Assembly (NCBI GenBank): GCA_007121575.1
Contig: SKKJ01000215.1
Location: forward strand, 1-6,794
DNA from: Natronomonas sp.
Lineage (GTDB): Archaea > Halobacteriota > Halobacteria > Halobacteriales > Haloarculaceae
Reading direction: 5' to 3'
Length of the DNA: 6,794 nucleotides
A program made the position numbers and the translations under genes. Under the pieces are notes generated by a model. That model was given only the letters and a program-made list of their open reading frames with translations. It did no database searches and was not told the origin of the DNA. This document shows positions 6,192 through 6,794 of this stretch, piece by piece; within the stretch, counting starts at the first letter, position 1, and every line of letters starts with the position of its first letter.

Positions 6192-6215
6192 CCCACCACA
6201 CCCGACCCCCACCCC
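6192..6215 (-). other. Canonical G-quadruplex motif overlapping the left ORB tail
   Basis: On the minus strand the runs GGGG, GGGGG, GGG and GGG are separated by loops T, TC and TGTGGT, which satisfies the classic pattern of four runs of at least three G with loops of 1-7 nt. The first two runs are the G-tail of the left ORB; the other two extend outward from the origin. The right ORB has only two G-runs (4 and 7) and does not meet the four-run pattern. Confidence 0.55.
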
Positions 6216-6232
6216 TTCGTTTCAACTGGAAC
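6204..6232 (-). promoter_or_regulatory. Left origin recognition box (ORB-L)
   Basis: Read on the minus strand: GTTCCA, three variable bases (GTT), then GAAACGAAGGGGTGGGGG and TC. It shares the six-base head and the 18-base body perfectly with the right box in the opposite orientation. The body with its G-string is the haloarchaeal ORB signature bound by the winged helix and AAA+ domain of Orc1/Cdc6. Confidence 0.85.
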
Positions 6233-6284
6233 GAGAAAAGAGCCGGGAGCTGGAGAGACACGGTAAGTGCGGCGGATCGTTAAA

Positions 6285-6440
6285 CTATGAACCCGATAAC
6301 GATTCCTAGTTTAAATTACTAGATTTGTATATAGATTACTAGAATTACAAAAGATAGATGTCTAAATTAATAAAACCGTATTCTAAAAGTGTGTTTCTCT
6401 CTAGTACGGATATGGTTCAACGACACGTAGTATAAACGTT
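6285..6440. other. AT-rich duplex unwinding element of the origin
   Basis: The sequence drops sharply in GC: I count 18 G/C in the 80 bases 6301-6380, against about 60% in nearby genes. ATTACTAGA occurs twice (6315-6323 and 6335-6343), 20 bp apart, and CTAGT/ACTAG arms (6306-6310 and 6318-6322) form an imperfect palindrome. It lies squarely between the two ORBs, where strand opening would be expected. A TATAAAC at 6431-6437 beside a perfect AAACGTTT palindrome (6434-6441) could also act as a rightward promoter, but no downstream gene start is visible. Confidence 0.75.
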
Positions 6441-6492
6441 TCTCAACTAGATACTCACCAGTTCGGTTTTACCCCCTACCCACCTTTTCCGT

Positions 6493-6523
6493 GTTCCACC
6501 CGAAACGAAGGGGTGGGGGGGTC
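6493..6523 (+). promoter_or_regulatory. Right origin recognition box (ORB-R)
   Basis: Plus strand: GTTCCA, three variable bases (CCC), then GAAACGAAGGGGTGGGGG, two extra G, and TC. It differs from the left box only in the three central bases and the length of the terminal G-run. It is oriented opposite to the left box, 260 bp away, with its G-tail pointing away from the AT-rich core. A C-rich tract just to its left (6472-6484) adds to the local strand asymmetry. Confidence 0.85.
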
Positions 6524-6611
6524 GCCCCGTCATCAGTTACCCATTTTCGATCGTCATCCCGATCTCAAACACCAATTCGAGTTGCTTTCGAGCATAACCG
6601 ATATCGAGCTG

Positions 6612-6655
6612 GATTGAGACGTATCTATCATTCGATTGAGACGTATCTATCATTC
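6612..6655. repeat. Perfect 22-bp tandem duplication
   Basis: The unit at 6612-6633 (begins GATTGAGACG, ends TATCATTC) is repeated without a mismatch and without a spacer at 6634-6655. Its length is close to two helical turns, so any protein bound to both copies would sit on the same face. Exact identity in non-coding DNA suggests either recent slippage or selection for an iteron-like site. No similar copy occurs elsewhere in the window that I can see. Confidence 0.9.
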
Positions 6656-6752
6656 TATGGAGAAAGTATCGAATTCGTTTTTCCGGCAGTCGGTGCTGCA
6701 GTTTGTCTCCGGAATATCTGACGGTTCCCTGCCGTGATCGGCCAAAACGGCG

Positions 6753-6767
6753 GTGAGGCTACCTCAC
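6753..6767. repeat. Short perfect hairpin GTGAGG/CCTCAC
   Basis: GTGAGG (6753-6758) and CCTCAC (6762-6767) form a 6-bp perfect inverted repeat around CTA. It may be an operator half-site pair or a DNA hairpin near the start of the next gene. It is short enough to be chance. Confidence 0.3.
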
Positions 6768-6794
6768 TCATCGTGGATATCATCGTAGGCGGAC

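Larger units (their letters stand above)
6192..6523. other. oriC1: Putative replication origin (oriC1 type): inverted ORB pair around an AT-rich unwinding element
   Basis: Two near-identical origin recognition boxes face each other across about 260 bp that contain a strongly AT-rich core. This is the standard layout of haloarchaeal origins recognised by Orc1/Cdc6. The G-rich tails point outward and the GTTCCA ends point toward the AT-rich core. The region has no credible coding sequence, lies directly upstream of oapA as expected for oriC1, and sits among replication genes. The true origin may extend further right, toward an orc1 gene outside the window. Assignment rests on motif and synteny knowledge; origin activity is not shown. 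Confidence 0.82.
6524..6794. other. Non-coding origin flank, right edge of window
   Basis: I see no credible gene in these 271 bases. A 76-residue frame across 6491-6721 has composition unlike the acidic proteins here and runs through ORB-R and the tandem repeat. What it holds: a 22-bp tandem duplication (6612-6655), the palindrome CGATATCG (6599-6606), a 6-bp-stem hairpin at 6753-6767, and a weak ORB-like CCAAAACGGCGGTGAG (6742-6757). By synteny the stretch probably leads to an orc1/cdc6 gene starting beyond the edge. Confidence 0.5.

Noticed and set aside
5933..6283. 116-residue open frame on the plus strand across the oapA promoter
   Set aside because: It runs antisense over the oapA start and leader and through ORB-L. 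Its basic, Arg/Ser-rich composition is unlike the acidic proteins of this organism, and no domain is recognisable.
6493..6523. Second full G-quadruplex at ORB-R
   Set aside because: Only runs of 4 and 7 G separated by one T are present. Splitting the long run yields at most three runs of three, so the classic four-run pattern is not met.
6612..6655. CRISPR array or phage attachment site for the 22-bp repeat
   Set aside because: The two units have no spacer between them, there are no cas genes, and no tRNA or integrase is near. A simple tandem duplication fits better.
6491..6721. 76-residue open frame on the plus strand through ORB-R
   Set aside because: It encodes a basic, Gly/Arg-rich peptide made from the ORB G-tail and the tandem repeat. 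It has no ribosome-binding site and no family resemblance.

Overview
The window reads as a chromosomal replication region of a halophilic archaeon (class Halobacteria). The proteins are very acidic (rich in Asp/Glu, poor in Lys), the coding DNA is moderately GC-rich (58% and 67% in two lines I counted), and the gene families are archaeal: the PolD large subunit, Orc1/Cdc6, and the haloarchaeal OapA/OapB/OapC set. I cannot name the genus.

Left part (1-3906, + strand): the 3' end of the DNA polymerase D large subunit gene, a MutS-family ATPase gene with an N-terminal helix-hairpin-helix region that overlaps it by 4 nt, then, after a 95-bp promoter gap, a complete Orc1/Cdc6-type initiator gene. 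Middle (3916-5955, - strand): a tight oapA-oapB-oapC operon that converges on orc with only 9 bp between the stop codons. OapA is an Era-like GTPase, OapB a DUF2073 protein, and OapC a zinc-ribbon protein with a long disordered acidic linker.

Right part (5956-6794): about 840 bp without a credible gene. It has the anatomy of a haloarchaeal replication origin of the oriC1 type. Two near-identical origin recognition boxes (ORBs) in inverted orientation (6204-6232 on -, 6493-6523 on +) flank a very AT-rich unwinding region (about 6285-6440). Their G-rich tails point outward. The left box lies in a canonical G-quadruplex motif. A purine-rich stretch with helically phased repeats lies to the left, and a perfect 22-bp tandem duplication to the right.

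Together the window couples an origin (DNA), an initiator (Orc), a replicative polymerase subunit carrying a PCNA-binding tail, a MutS-type ATPase and the poorly understood Oap operon. From my memory of haloarchaeal gene order, a second orc1/cdc6 gene, the one expected to act on these ORBs, should lie just beyond the right edge. Nothing here looks like a mobile element, CRISPR array, tRNA or rRNA. The least understood unit is the OapABC operon beside the origin.
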